From contig NZ_BDBR01000023.1 of the NCBI RefSeq assembly GCF_001613085.1, positions 1-64,000 on the forward strand: 64,000 nt of DNA. Reading direction: 5' to 3'. A program made the translations under genes and the position numbers. Below the pieces are notes generated by a model. The model had not been told where the DNA came from. It searched no databases and worked only from the letters and a program-made list of their open reading frames with translations. Below are positions 24,619 through 33,362 of the stretch, piece by piece. The number at the start of each line of letters is the position of its first letter. Position 1 is the first letter of the stretch. The DNA is from Nocardia salmonicida NBRC 13393 (lineage in GTDB: Bacteria; Actinomycetota; Actinomycetes; Mycobacteriales; Mycobacteriaceae).

Positions 24619-25918
24619 TCCGCAGGATCTGTTCGACATCATCGAGGAACGCGCGCACCACCGAATCCGCCGCCGGGGTCGCGGGGAAGCGGGCACGTAG
24701 TGCCAAGCCGTCGTCGCTGCGTGAGAACCACAGCTGGAGGTCGTCGGCGGAGCCGGTGTTGGAGATGTGGTTCGCATTGACGGCACGGAGGGAATCAGCG
24801 CCGGGGAGTCGCCGATAGTCCACGTACGACACCATGAAGATGTCGGACCGCACAGGCCGCAATCCGCCGAGCTCGCGCAGGGTTTCGGCGAGGGGGGCAG
24901 TGCCGAGTTCGATTGCCGCGCGAACCGAGGCCTGTGCGCCGCGAACGGTGTCGGCGAAGTCGTTCATCACGTCGACGGCGACCGGGGCATTGGTGGTGAA
25001 CCATCCGACCGCGTTGTGCCATCGTGGTTCGTGACGCGTGTGCAGCGGAAACAACATCCGCAGCCGCCGGCCGCCCCCGGCCTTGTGGACGCTGTGAGCC
25101 AGCGCCGCCAGCGCCCCGGCGAACAGTCCGGCATCGTGTGTGCGACAGAAACTTTCGAAACCGGCAGTGGCATCGGCAGAGAGCAATCGACGTAACTCGA
25201 CGGCTTGCGGTGCGCGCTGTCCTGGTTCGAGGCCGAGGTCGAGCGGGAACGACGGCGGAATCACGCCCCGGTTACCGAAGAAGGCCCGCCAACCCTCCAG
25301 CCTCGGGTCATCGGGGCGCAATTCGACCGGAATCGCACAGTAGTCGACGAAATTTCCGGCAGGAGGCAGCGTTTCGGGTTCTGCGCCGTGGTAGAACTGC
25401 CGCAGATCCTCGATGATGATGGCGATCGAGTACGCGTCGACATGGGCGTGATCGAAGGCGCACACGATGGTGGATGTCTGTGGCCGGTCGATCGCCGCGA
25501 GGAGATAGGCCCGCCCGGCGAACGGTGCGCACCCGATGTCGCAGTAGCGTCGCAGGGTCTCGCGCAGTGCTGTCGCGCAGCGGTGTGCGATATCGGGCTG
25601 AGGCTCCAGCCTGGTCGGCGCCGGGCGCAATATTCTGCGCGGGCCTGCCGGGGTCGTGACGAACGAGCTACCCAGCGTGCCGTGGCGGGCGATCAAATGG
25701 CGATAGGCCGTCGCGAGCCTCGCCCGATCCACGTGGCCGTTGACATCGAAAGTCGCTGCCAGCCAGATGCTTCCGGATTCCGCACCGGACAGATGCACGA
25801 GCTGATTGAACGAGGGCGGGATCGGTGACTCCGCCGCTTCTGGCTCGTCGGCGGGCGCGCGCCAGTGCAGGAAGGTGCCCGGCTCAGGCGTGTAGCGATC
25901 AACCGTGGTGACGTGCAA
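24557..25918 (-). CDS. Condensation-domain/PapA-like acyltransferase, TTG start
   Basis: 453 residues from a TTG at 25918, chosen because GGGAGG lies 6 bases upstream and no ATG or GTG precedes the conserved part; this start overlaps the upstream gene by 20 bases. The catalytic motif is FDHAHVDAYS (His157, Asp161), an HxxxD core in which the usual following Gly is Ala. LFPLHTRHEPRWHNAVGWFTTNAPV and FMVSYVDYRRLPGA match stand-alone condensation domains, which acylate sugars, alcohols or amines using acyl-CoA or carrier-bound acyl groups. It is the last of three tandem paralogues. The acceptor is probably the glycolipid made here (inference). Confidence 0.78.
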   Translation of the reverse strand: MHVTTVDRYTPEPGTFLHWRAPADEPEAAESPIPPSFNQLVHLSGAESGSIWLAATFDVNGHVDRARLATAYRHLIARHGTLGSSFVTTPAGPRRILRPAPTRLEPQPDIAHRCATALRETLRRYCDIGCAPFAGRAYLLAAIDRPQTSTIVCAFDHAHVDAYSIAIIIEDLRQFYHGAEPETLPPAGNFVDYCAIPVELRPDDPRLEGWRAFFGNRGVIPPSFPLDLGLEPGQRAPQAVELRRLLSADATAGFESFCRTHDAGLFAGALAALAHSVHKAGGGRRLRMLFPLHTRHEPRWHNAVGWFTTNAPVAVDVMNDFADTVRGAQASVRAAIELGTAPLAETLRELGGLRPVRSDIFMVSYVDYRRLPGADSLRAVNANHISNTGSADDLQLWFSRSDDGLALRARFPATPAADSVVRAFLDDVEQILRTSSPGVQRRPHRASAPGRAP

Positions 25919-27359
25919 CCGCCACCTCCCGGTCGGTAACGGCAGAAATCGGATAGTCGCCCTCGGCCGCGACAGTGGTGAAGACGGCTCGAAGGTGGGC
26001 GTGGTAGCGCGCGATCTGCCCTTGGGCGAACGGTGTCGAGGGACTTTGGCAGCCCAGGTAGAGGTGATGGGTGTCGCGGTTGAACCACATCGACGCGTTG
26101 GCCGTCTCACCCTCGCCGGTGAACAGCATTCCTCGCTCGTAGGGGGCGGTACCCGCGCCGGGGAAGCGACGAAAATCTATGTAGGACAGCATATTCGGGA
26201 CCGTCGATACCGCTCGGGGATCGGCGCCGGAAGCGAGGAGAGCGGTCAGCACCGACGACAGTGGTGCGCCCGCCAGTCGGGTCGCGCGATCGTAGGCGTC
26301 GTTGGCACGGGCTACCAGCTCGGTGAACGATGAACAGCCGTCGACCACGAAGCTCAGCGGTGCGAAGTTGCATAGCCACCCCTGGGCCTGGAGGTAGTCA
26401 CCGAGACCTCTGGTACTCACCACCGTCATGCCGTAATACTCACGGCAGCCCGCCATTTCGAGATCGGTGACGGCCACCGCCGCGAGCACGCCGGCCAGAT
26501 ACCGTCCGCCCACGGATCGGCAGACCTCGGCGAAAGCGGCCGAGCCCACGCCGTCGAGTAGATCCAACTCGATGCCGTGCATCGGCGCGGTGGTTCCCGG
26601 CGCCAGGCCGAGATCCAGGGGGAAGCGAGGCATCGAATTATCGTGGTGGCGAAACGTTTCCACCCACTCGATGATCTCGGGGCTGGACAGATCGAACGTG
26701 CGCGCGAGGTCGTGCTCGGCCCGAGCGTAGTCCGAGAACCCGCCGGTCGGCGCGTTCGTATAGGGCCCGAGTGCGCGCCCGGATGCCTCGTTGTCGTAGA
26801 AGTCGAGAATTTCGGTGAGCGCCATCGCCTGCGACGCGCCGTCGCTGAGCGCGTGGTCGCAGGCGTAGTAGAGGGTGAAGGATCCGGTCCTGTCGATGGC
26901 GCCGAGGGCGAACCCCGGCCATGAGGTCGCCAGTGCCTCGGCCGACATCCGGGCGAGCGCGTAGTCCCGGAATTCCTTGTCACCCGAGGTCTCGCCGACG
27001 GTTCGTGCCTGGAACGAGACCTCGTCGGGGGCAATGCTGCTGCGGGTCACCGTGGCGCCGTCGGTGGTGAACCAGGTCCGCAGGCCACCGTGACGGCGGA
27101 CGAACCGTTGCAGAGCGCGACTCATCGCCTCGGTGTCGAGTACGCCATCTACTTCGGTGCTGACCGCGAGATAGGCGGTATGTGGTGCACCGGAACGATT
27201 CTTGGCCCAGATCCCGCGAATGTGGTTGTCCTGGAGGAACGTGCCGGGGTCGTGATCTGGGCCCGCGGCAGCGGCGGCACCCAGGGCGGCCTCGGTCGGG
27301 TGCCACTCGACCAGATCACCGGCGTCGGGCCGCCAATTGCGCAGTGCGGTAATGATCAT
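25899..27359 (-). CDS. Condensation-domain/PapA-like acyltransferase
   Basis: 486 residues. HxxxDG catalytic motif CDHALSDGAS (His169, Asp173), MTVVSTRGLGDYLQAQGWLCNFAPLSF and MLSYIDFRRFPGAG, as in the neighbouring paralogues. The N-terminal ALRNWRPDAGDLVEWHP also recurs in them (VIEWTP in the next gene). No adenylation or carrier domain is attached, so it acts in trans as an acyltransferase, as the PapA proteins of mycobacterial glycolipid clusters do. It sits in the middle of a three-gene leftward transcript. Confidence 0.8.
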   Translation of the reverse strand: MIITALRNWRPDAGDLVEWHPTEAALGAAAAAGPDHDPGTFLQDNHIRGIWAKNRSGAPHTAYLAVSTEVDGVLDTEAMSRALQRFVRRHGGLRTWFTTDGATVTRSSIAPDEVSFQARTVGETSGDKEFRDYALARMSAEALATSWPGFALGAIDRTGSFTLYYACDHALSDGASQAMALTEILDFYDNEASGRALGPYTNAPTGGFSDYARAEHDLARTFDLSSPEIIEWVETFRHHDNSMPRFPLDLGLAPGTTAPMHGIELDLLDGVGSAAFAEVCRSVGGRYLAGVLAAVAVTDLEMAGCREYYGMTVVSTRGLGDYLQAQGWLCNFAPLSFVVDGCSSFTELVARANDAYDRATRLAGAPLSSVLTALLASGADPRAVSTVPNMLSYIDFRRFPGAGTAPYERGMLFTGEGETANASMWFNRDTHHLYLGCQSPSTPFAQGQIARYHAHLRAVFTTVAAEGDYPISAVTDREVAVARHHG

Positions 27360-27366
27360 CGGTGCC

Positions 27367-28845
27367 TCACCCCGCCGCCGGTGCTACATCGGTGCGGCGA
27401 TCGACCAATGTTCCCTGCGTGGTCACCGTCGACAGCATGGCGGTGAACGTATTGATGAAGCGGTGTACATTCGCGGCGGCGACCTCGTTGCTGGGGAATC
27501 TCGCCGATACGGCGATCCCGCCGGGCGAGCGTGCGATCCAGAGGTAGACCTCGTCGTCGGACTGCTCACCGCTGCGCAACGGCCGCACACCCCACTGCTG
27601 CCAGAGCGCGGCATCGGGTACGAAGCGGACATCGACGTAGGACACGACGAACCGCGGCACCTCGGTGCTGTCGAGCAGAGCCGCGATGCGCGGAAACGGG
27701 TAACGAGCCAGCGATTTGGTCGAATCGATGGCGGCCGTGGTGCGTGCGAGCAAAGTGTCGAAGGTGTCGGCGCCGGTGTGGTCGATCTCGAGTGGTAGGA
27801 GCCCGACATACCAACCCATCGCGTGCGCGTGCTCGGGCGCGTGGCGGGTGTGCACCGGCATCGCGCACCGCAATGGCTGCGATCCGATCAGTACACGATG
27901 TGCCGCGGCGAGTGCGGCGAAGACCGCCGACTGCGTGGAGTGGCCCGCCGCTCGGCTGCGCGCCTGCAACTGGTCGGCCTGCTGGGCGGTGAGCACCCAG
28001 GACGAGAGTCCGCTCTGGTGCAAGGTACTTCGATGGAGTGGGCGTCGATGTCTGGTCGCCCGGCGAGAGCTGCTGGGGCGCTGGGTGGCTCGCGGTGCGA
28101 TCGGCAGCGGGAAAGCCGGAAACCGGCCGCCCTCACGGCGCAGATATCGTTGCCAGTGATGGACGGCGGGATGGTCAGCTGTCATCGTCGAACCCACCGC
28201 GCGGTCGTCCGCGCCGAAGTCGATGTAGCTGCCGACCTCGGGCAATTCGACTGGTTCCGCAGTGAGGGCAGCGCGATAGATGCGCTGAATCTCGCTGATG
28301 GCCAACATCATCGAGTACGCGTCCATCACGGAATGATCGGCACCGAACACGAGCAGGAAGCCGGCTTCGTCGGTCGTACCGGTGTCGCTGACCGTGGCCA
28401 CCAGGCAGTGCGGCCACTCGGTGGGCGACAGTCGGGTGCCGAAGAACTCGGCAAGGTGCTGGTAGACCCGGGTGCCGCTGCGCAGGTGCCCGACGTGGCG
28501 GGCCGCGACCTGGACTTCGTCGGCGCGGCAGGTGTAGCGGACGAACCGGTTCTGTCTCGCGTCGTCGGTAGCGGCTGTCGTCCGGAAAGCGTCGTGTCGC
28601 GCCATCCACCGCCGCAGTGTCGTCCGCACAGCGCCTTGGTCGAAGGGCAGTGGAATCTTGAAGATCGTGCCGAGCCACGAACTCTCGCCGCCGACGGATC
28701 CGCCCGAGCGCACACAGTGTTCCTCGTGCAGATGACTCAGTGCCCGATCGTCGGTTACCCATACGTTCGTGGCCGTGGTCATCGGTGTCCATTCGATGAC
28801 AGTGCCCGCGGGAAGCGGGTAATCGGCTAGCTCTGTGAATTCCAT
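27367..28845 (-). CDS. Condensation-domain/PapA-like acyltransferase, first of three
   Basis: 492 residues from the ATG at 28845. The catalytic motif GADHSVMDAYS (His171, Asp175) is HxxxD followed by Ala. CAMPVHTRHAPEHAHAMGWYVGLLPLEI and FVVSYVDVRFVPDAAL align with the two downstream paralogues. An insert rich in Arg and Ser (about residues 265-290) is unique to this copy. The gene lies 8 bases before the next one, so all three are likely one transcript from the AT-rich region at 28846-29275. Members of this family O-acylate trehalose, phthiocerol or glycopeptidolipid sugars in mycobacteria; the substrate here is unknown. Confidence 0.8.
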   Translation of the reverse strand: MEFTELADYPLPAGTVIEWTPMTTATNVWVTDDRALSHLHEEHCVRSGGSVGGESSWLGTIFKIPLPFDQGAVRTTLRRWMARHDAFRTTAATDDARQNRFVRYTCRADEVQVAARHVGHLRSGTRVYQHLAEFFGTRLSPTEWPHCLVATVSDTGTTDEAGFLLVFGADHSVMDAYSMMLAISEIQRIYRAALTAEPVELPEVGSYIDFGADDRAVGSTMTADHPAVHHWQRYLRREGGRFPAFPLPIAPRATQRPSSSRRATRHRRPLHRSTLHQSGLSSWVLTAQQADQLQARSRAAGHSTQSAVFAALAAAHRVLIGSQPLRCAMPVHTRHAPEHAHAMGWYVGLLPLEIDHTGADTFDTLLARTTAAIDSTKSLARYPFPRIAALLDSTEVPRFVVSYVDVRFVPDAALWQQWGVRPLRSGEQSDDEVYLWIARSPGGIAVSARFPSNEVAAANVHRFINTFTAMLSTVTTQGTLVDRRTDVAPAAG

Positions 28846-29275
28846 ATGAATGCGCCCCAACCATGTAGCTGACCGAAAGCTGAAAAACACTGTGAATCCG
28901 CATGCTCGCTCGATGGCGACGCAACTTCGTCGTTGCTCGCACCAACGGCGTGGGCCCGTAACGGGCATGGATCGAGCGTATGTGCAGCGAGAAGATAGTT
29001 CCTGCCGGACTGTCATGGCCTTCGTCACAATGATTCCATTTGGGTATTTCGCGAGGCTACGGCGGTATTTATTAAATATTAGGGTATTTCGGCATTTCCG
29101 GTAGGTGATCTACCGGTGACCACAATGTTTCGGCGCTGTCCGAGAGCGCGGTCGCGTCGTGTCGCACGGGCGTGCCGCGGCAGTGTCGGGTTGCCGCATT
29201 CTTCGCGGAGAACATAGGCTGCCAACAGTTCGCAGTGGTGCGACCGCACTCCCACACACCGATGAGGAGATGACG
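28846..29275. promoter_or_regulatory. AT-rich divergent promoter region (acyltransferases / DrrAB exporter)
   Basis: 430 bases without a convincing gene. A visibly AT-rich stretch (about 29025-29100, including tatttattaaatatta) stands out from the surrounding GC-rich DNA. A 7-bp inverted repeat (CCGGTAG gtgat CTACCGG, 29098-29116) follows it and could be an operator. Both divergent transcripts probably start here. Confidence 0.5.
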
Positions 29276-30241
29276 ATGGCCGCATTCGAACCGGCGATCG
29301 AAACCAGGGAATTGACTAAATCTTTCGGCACGTTCCGCGCGGTCGACGGCATCGACCTGACGGTGCGGGCGGGCACGGTATGCGCGGTCCTCGGCCCCAA
29401 CGGGGCGGGGAAGACGACCACGGTGCGGATGATCGCCACCCTGCTTCGCCCTGATTCGGGCAGCGCACTGGTATTCGGTCACGACGTGGTCCGCGAGGCG
29501 AGCGCGGTCCGCTCGCTGATCGGCGTCACCGGCCAGTACGCCTCGGTCGACGAAGACCTCACCGCGCGTGAGAACTTGACCATCTTCGCGCGCCTACTCG
29601 GCCTGTCCGGAGCGGGCGCCGGACACCGTGCCGACGAACTGCTCGACGAGTTCGGCCTGCAGGACTCGGCTCGACGACCACTGCGGTACTTCTCGGGCGG
29701 GATGCGGCGCAGGCTCGATCTCGCGGCGAGCTTGATCGCTCGTCCACCGTTGCTGTTCCTCGATGAGCCGACCACCGGACTCGACCCGCGTACGCGTGCG
29801 CAGATGTGGCAGACGATCCGCGACCTCGTCTCCACCGGCACCACCGTCCTGCTGACCACCCAGTACCTCGACGAAGCCGACGCGCTCGCCGATCACGTGG
29901 TGGTGATCGACCACGGCCGCGTCGTCGCCGACGGCACCGCCGACGAGCTCAAGACCGCCGTCGGCGCGGCGGCGCTGACTGTGCGCGTGGACCGAGCCCA
30001 CCTGGCCACCGCCGCTGCGATCGTGCGCCGATTCAGTGGCGGCGAAGGGATCGTCACCGTCGAGGAGGGACGTATTCGGGTGAGTGCTACCGACACCATC
30101 ACACTGCCGGAACTGCTGATCGCGCTGCGCGAGGCGGGGATCGGGGTGCGCGAACTCAGTGTCGCGCCACCGAGTCTGGACGAGGTGTTCTTCGCGATCA
30201 CCGGGACGACCGGGACCCACCGCGTGCCGGAGCCGGCATGA
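29276..30241 (+). CDS. ABC exporter ATPase, DrrA type
   Basis: 321 residues from the ATG at 29276 (GAGGAG 6 bases upstream; an ATG at 29270 is too close). Walker A GPNGAGKTT (40-48), signature YFSGGMRRRLDLAASL, Walker B LLFLDEPTTGLD and the C-terminal DrrA-type extension ending in PSLDEVFFAITG. DrrA/DrrB systems export daunorubicin, and in mycobacteria phthiocerol dimycocerosates and related lipids. Between acyltransferase and glycosyltransferase genes, export of an acylated glycolipid is the best inference. Translationally coupled (ATGA) to the permease gene. Confidence 0.9.
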   Translation: MAAFEPAIETRELTKSFGTFRAVDGIDLTVRAGTVCAVLGPNGAGKTTTVRMIATLLRPDSGSALVFGHDVVREASAVRSLIGVTGQYASVDEDLTARENLTIFARLLGLSGAGAGHRADELLDEFGLQDSARRPLRYFSGGMRRRLDLAASLIARPPLLFLDEPTTGLDPRTRAQMWQTIRDLVSTGTTVLLTTQYLDEADALADHVVVIDHGRVVADGTADELKTAVGAAALTVRVDRAHLATAAAIVRRFSGGEGIVTVEEGRIRVSATDTITLPELLIALREAGIGVRELSVAPPSLDEVFFAITGTTGTHRVPEPA

Positions 30242-31038
30242 CGCCGACGATCGAGCGGATCGGCTCGCGAACCGGCCGGATCTCGCTGTCGGAGTCGATA
30301 TCCCAGGCGGCGACGATGGCGCGGCGCGGGCTGCTCAAGATCCGGCACAACCCGCAGGAACTGTTCGACGTCGTCGCCCTGCCCGTGGTGTTCACGGTGA
30401 TGTTCTCCAGCATTTTCGGGGGTGCGATCGCGGGCACGGTCACCGGCTACCTGCCGATCCTGATCCCGGGCGTGCTCGTCCAAGTCGCGGTGGCCGCTTC
30501 CGTCAACACCGGGGTGAAGTTACGCGAGGACATGAACAAGGGGGTTTTCGACCGTTTCCGAGCGCTGCCGATCGCGCGGGTCGCACCGCTGGCAGGGTCG
30601 TTGCTCGCGGATATGGTGCGCTACGCCGTCGCGACGACGATGACGGTGCTGGTGGGACTGGCGATGGGCTACCGACCCGCCAGCGCCGTCGGGTTGGCCG
30701 TGGCCTGTCTACTGGTGATGGTGGTGGCCTTCGCGCTGAGCTGGATCTTCGCCCTCATGGGTGTGTTGATGGACAAACCGTCGACGGTGCAGGGTGTGTC
30801 GATGCTGGTGTTGATGCCGTTGACGTTCGTGTCCAACGCCCTGGTGCCGGTGTCGACGATGCCGGGCTGGATGCAGGCATTCGCAGGGGTGAATCCGGTC
30901 TCTCATCTGGTGACGGCCGTGCGGGAGCTGGCCGAGGGTCGGTTCGGCGCGCAGATCGGGATCTCGCTGCTCGGGGCGGCGGTGGTGATCGCAGTGCTGG
31001 CGCCGTTGACCGTGCGGGTCTATATGCGACGAGCGTGA
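30238..31038 (+). CDS. ABC-2 type permease, DrrB type
   Basis: 266 residues overlapping the ATPase gene by 4 bases. About six membrane helices. The ABC-2 pattern is clear: FDVVALPVVFTVMFSSIFGGAIAG, EDMNKGVFDRFRALPIARVAPLAGSLLADMVRY, and NALVPVSTMPGWMQAFAGVNPVSHL near the C-terminus. It partners the preceding ATPase. Mycobacterial DrrB/DrrC homologues lie in PDIM and GPL-type loci, in keeping with a lipid-export role here. Confidence 0.88.
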   Translation: MTPTIERIGSRTGRISLSESISQAATMARRGLLKIRHNPQELFDVVALPVVFTVMFSSIFGGAIAGTVTGYLPILIPGVLVQVAVAASVNTGVKLREDMNKGVFDRFRALPIARVAPLAGSLLADMVRYAVATTMTVLVGLAMGYRPASAVGLAVACLLVMVVAFALSWIFALMGVLMDKPSTVQGVSMLVLMPLTFVSNALVPVSTMPGWMQAFAGVNPVSHLVTAVRELAEGRFGAQIGISLLGAAVVIAVLAPLTVRVYMRRA

Positions 31039-31052
31039 CCGCGCGGAAAAGC

Positions 31053-31913
31053 TTACGGCGCAACACGATCGACGTTCTTGCGGAACAGATTGGCCGGATC
31101 GAATCGCCGCGTGTTCATGTCGTAGGTGCGTAACAGCACCAGCCGCGCGGCGTGCACGACGATGATCGGCGGCAGATACAGCACCACCGCGCCGAGGGCG
31201 AGACCGTAGCGTCGATGCAGGACCAGTGTGCGCGGCAGGCACGACATGTACCGCACGAACGACGACATCCCGGTCGCCATGCGCCGCGGCGCCACCCCGA
31301 CCGTGATGGAAGGCAGAAACGCGATACGCCCGCCGATCTCGGTGACGCACAGGCCGGTATCGACATCCTCGAAGATGTCACGGCGCATGGCTACCCTGTC
31401 CCGGATGGCCGACCAGATATCGCGGCGCAGAATCATGTTCGAGCCGTAGAGCACCGGAACCTGCTTGATCTGGTTCTTCTTCCTGGTCCGCCAGCGTTGG
31501 CGCAGGGAGCCGACTGTGTCGCCGTAGGGCAGGTCGTAGGCCTGACCGCGACCGCAGGCCGCGGCCCAGTAACCCGCGTGGTCGGCGGTGAAGAACTCGA
31601 CGATGTATCGGGCCCAGTCCGGCGGAACCAACGTGTCTGCGTCGATACGGGCGATCAGCTCACCACCCGCGGCATCGAGACCGCGGTTGCGGGCGTGGAC
31701 GAGTCCCTGTTCGGTCTCGTCGATCAGGCTGATCACGGGCCAGTCCAGTGCATGCGCCGCGACGATCGCACGCGTGTCGTCGGTCGAATTGTTGTCGACG
31801 ACCAGGATTTCGGTGATGCACTCGCGCTGTTCGGTCAGGCGCCGCAGGCATTCGCCGATGATCTGCTCCTCGTTGTATGCGGGGATCACCACGGACAACG
31901 ACAGCGAGTTCAT
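31053..31913 (-). CDS. GT2-family glycosyltransferase with C-terminal membrane segment
   Basis: 286 residues from the ATG at 31913 (ATGA overlap with the GT1 gene upstream). SLSVVIPAYNEEQIIGECLRRL, LVVDNNSTDDTRAIV and ARIDADTLVPPDWARY (DxD site) identify a family-2 enzyme. DIFEDVDTGLCVTE is the acceptor/catalytic region. A hydrophobic segment near residues 240-262 (LALGAVVLYLPPIIVVHAARL) could anchor it to the membrane next to lipid-linked acceptors. It is convergent with the exporter permease gene. Confidence 0.87.
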   Translation of the reverse strand: MNSLSLSVVIPAYNEEQIIGECLRRLTEQRECITEILVVDNNSTDDTRAIVAAHALDWPVISLIDETEQGLVHARNRGLDAAGGELIARIDADTLVPPDWARYIVEFFTADHAGYWAAACGRGQAYDLPYGDTVGSLRQRWRTRKKNQIKQVPVLYGSNMILRRDIWSAIRDRVAMRRDIFEDVDTGLCVTEIGGRIAFLPSITVGVAPRRMATGMSSFVRYMSCLPRTLVLHRRYGLALGAVVLYLPPIIVVHAARLVLLRTYDMNTRRFDPANLFRKNVDRVAP

Positions 31914-33208
31914 AGGATTCCTCCACGGGATGTGCCGGTACCGACGGGGGTGCGGACCGAGTCTTCGATGAGGGTGGCCGCCGCGTGCACGGCGGCAGCG
32001 GGGGTGACCATCGCCGAGCCGAGGGCCTGTGCCGCGGTGGCGTATTCGGGAGTGAGCAGCGGGTGCAGCGCGCGCGTGAGGGAGTCCCGGTCCACCCGTG
32101 CGGCGGCGAGTGCGGTGCCGACACCGAGCGCGTGCAGCCTGCGGCCCCACATCGGCTGGTCGGCACCGAGCCAGCATGCCAGCGCGGGGATGCCCGCGCG
32201 CAGTGCTGCCGCGGTGGAGCCGGCGCCGCCGTGATGGACAGCCGCGACACAGCGGGGGAGCACGGCGGCATGGTCGACGGTACGTACCGCCCGGACAGTG
32301 TCGCCGGTCGTGCTCGCCATGAACTCGCTCCACCCCGTGGCGACGAGCAGGCGCAGACCCAGTTCGGCGGCGACTTCGATGAACGTTCGAGCCAGTCGCT
32401 CCGGTTCGGCGATCGACATGCTGCCGAATCCGACATAGAGCGGTGGCGAGCCGGTGGTGAGCCAATCGTCGAGCGTCGCGCTGTCGTCGGCGTCGCCGAC
32501 CGCGGTGCGCGTGTGAGGGGCGAGATCGAGGAAGCCGACCAGAGGCTTTCGGTGCCGCCACTCCCGTGCCAGGCCGGGGAATATCACGGGGTCGTAGGCC
32601 TGGATCTCGGGCATTCCGTGCCCGACGATCCGGCCTGCGGGGGGACCCGACGGTGGCGCCAAACCGAGATCGGCGGCGAGTTCGCGCTCAGCCGAGCGGG
32701 TCGCGAGCCAGGTCAGCTGCTCGAGCACCGCCCAGCTGAGTCGATGTGCGTGGCCGGGTACGCGTTCCCACGGCAGCAGTGACACGACACCGTTGCGGCG
32801 CAGCGGACAGTAGTGCACCGGTATATAGGGGATTCCGCGTGCCGTGGCCACGTTCAGCAGCCGTTCCTGCCCGACGTTGCCACCGATCACCGCATCGGCA
32901 CCTGCCGTCAGATCCATGAGGTCGGACTGGACGGTGCGGCCGTCACGCAGGGTGATTTCGGCGATCGCCCGCAACCGAGTCAGTGGATTCGCCGATTTCA
33001 ACCGGTTCGACACCAGTGCGGAATCGAGCAATTCTTTGGTATCGGTACCGAATTCCCGTGTCGGCATCGCGGCACGGCGACAGAATTCGGTCAGATTCGG
33101 CGGGACCGCCATTGTGACGTCGTGACCACGGGCCCGCAATTCCACACCGAGCGACAGGCCCGGTTGAACGTCACCGCGGCTGCCGGTGAACGCGAGAACA
33201 AATTTCAT
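31910..33208 (-). CDS. GT1-family glycosyltransferase (MGT/UDPGT-like, glycolipid type)
   Basis: 432 residues from the ATG at 33208. The N-terminus KFVLAFTGSRGDVQPGLSLGVEL is the hallmark of the GT1 enzymes of glycopeptidolipid, macrolide and sterol glycosylation. The C-terminal nucleotide-sugar motif is HHGGAGSTAAALRAGIPALA. In mycobacteria these genes (Gtf, Rv1524/Rv1526c types) glycosylate lipid or peptidolipid cores. It is divergent from a close paralogue (154 bases between starts), so a shared control region is likely. Confidence 0.88.
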   Translation of the reverse strand: MKFVLAFTGSRGDVQPGLSLGVELRARGHDVTMAVPPNLTEFCRRAAMPTREFGTDTKELLDSALVSNRLKSANPLTRLRAIAEITLRDGRTVQSDLMDLTAGADAVIGGNVGQERLLNVATARGIPYIPVHYCPLRRNGVVSLLPWERVPGHAHRLSWAVLEQLTWLATRSAERELAADLGLAPPSGPPAGRIVGHGMPEIQAYDPVIFPGLAREWRHRKPLVGFLDLAPHTRTAVGDADDSATLDDWLTTGSPPLYVGFGSMSIAEPERLARTFIEVAAELGLRLLVATGWSEFMASTTGDTVRAVRTVDHAAVLPRCVAAVHHGGAGSTAAALRAGIPALACWLGADQPMWGRRLHALGVGTALAAARVDRDSLTRALHPLLTPEYATAAQALGSAMVTPAAAVHAAATLIEDSVRTPVGTGTSRGGIL

Positions 33209-33362
33209 CGAGCTCCTCGCAGTACGGCTACCGGGGGTCGAGGAGGCAACCGTAACCAGAAAATCTCTTGGTTCGCGCGGTGAAATCGGATTCGCGTGCT
33301 TCATCTCACAAGCGGAACCCGGATGCTGGTCCATTGCTGTGGATCTCGCCTACCGTGCTGCT

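Noticed and set aside
25899..28845. Reading the three condensation proteins as NRPS fragments
   Set aside because: Each is a complete stand-alone domain with its own start and stop; no adenylation or carrier remnants are present between them.
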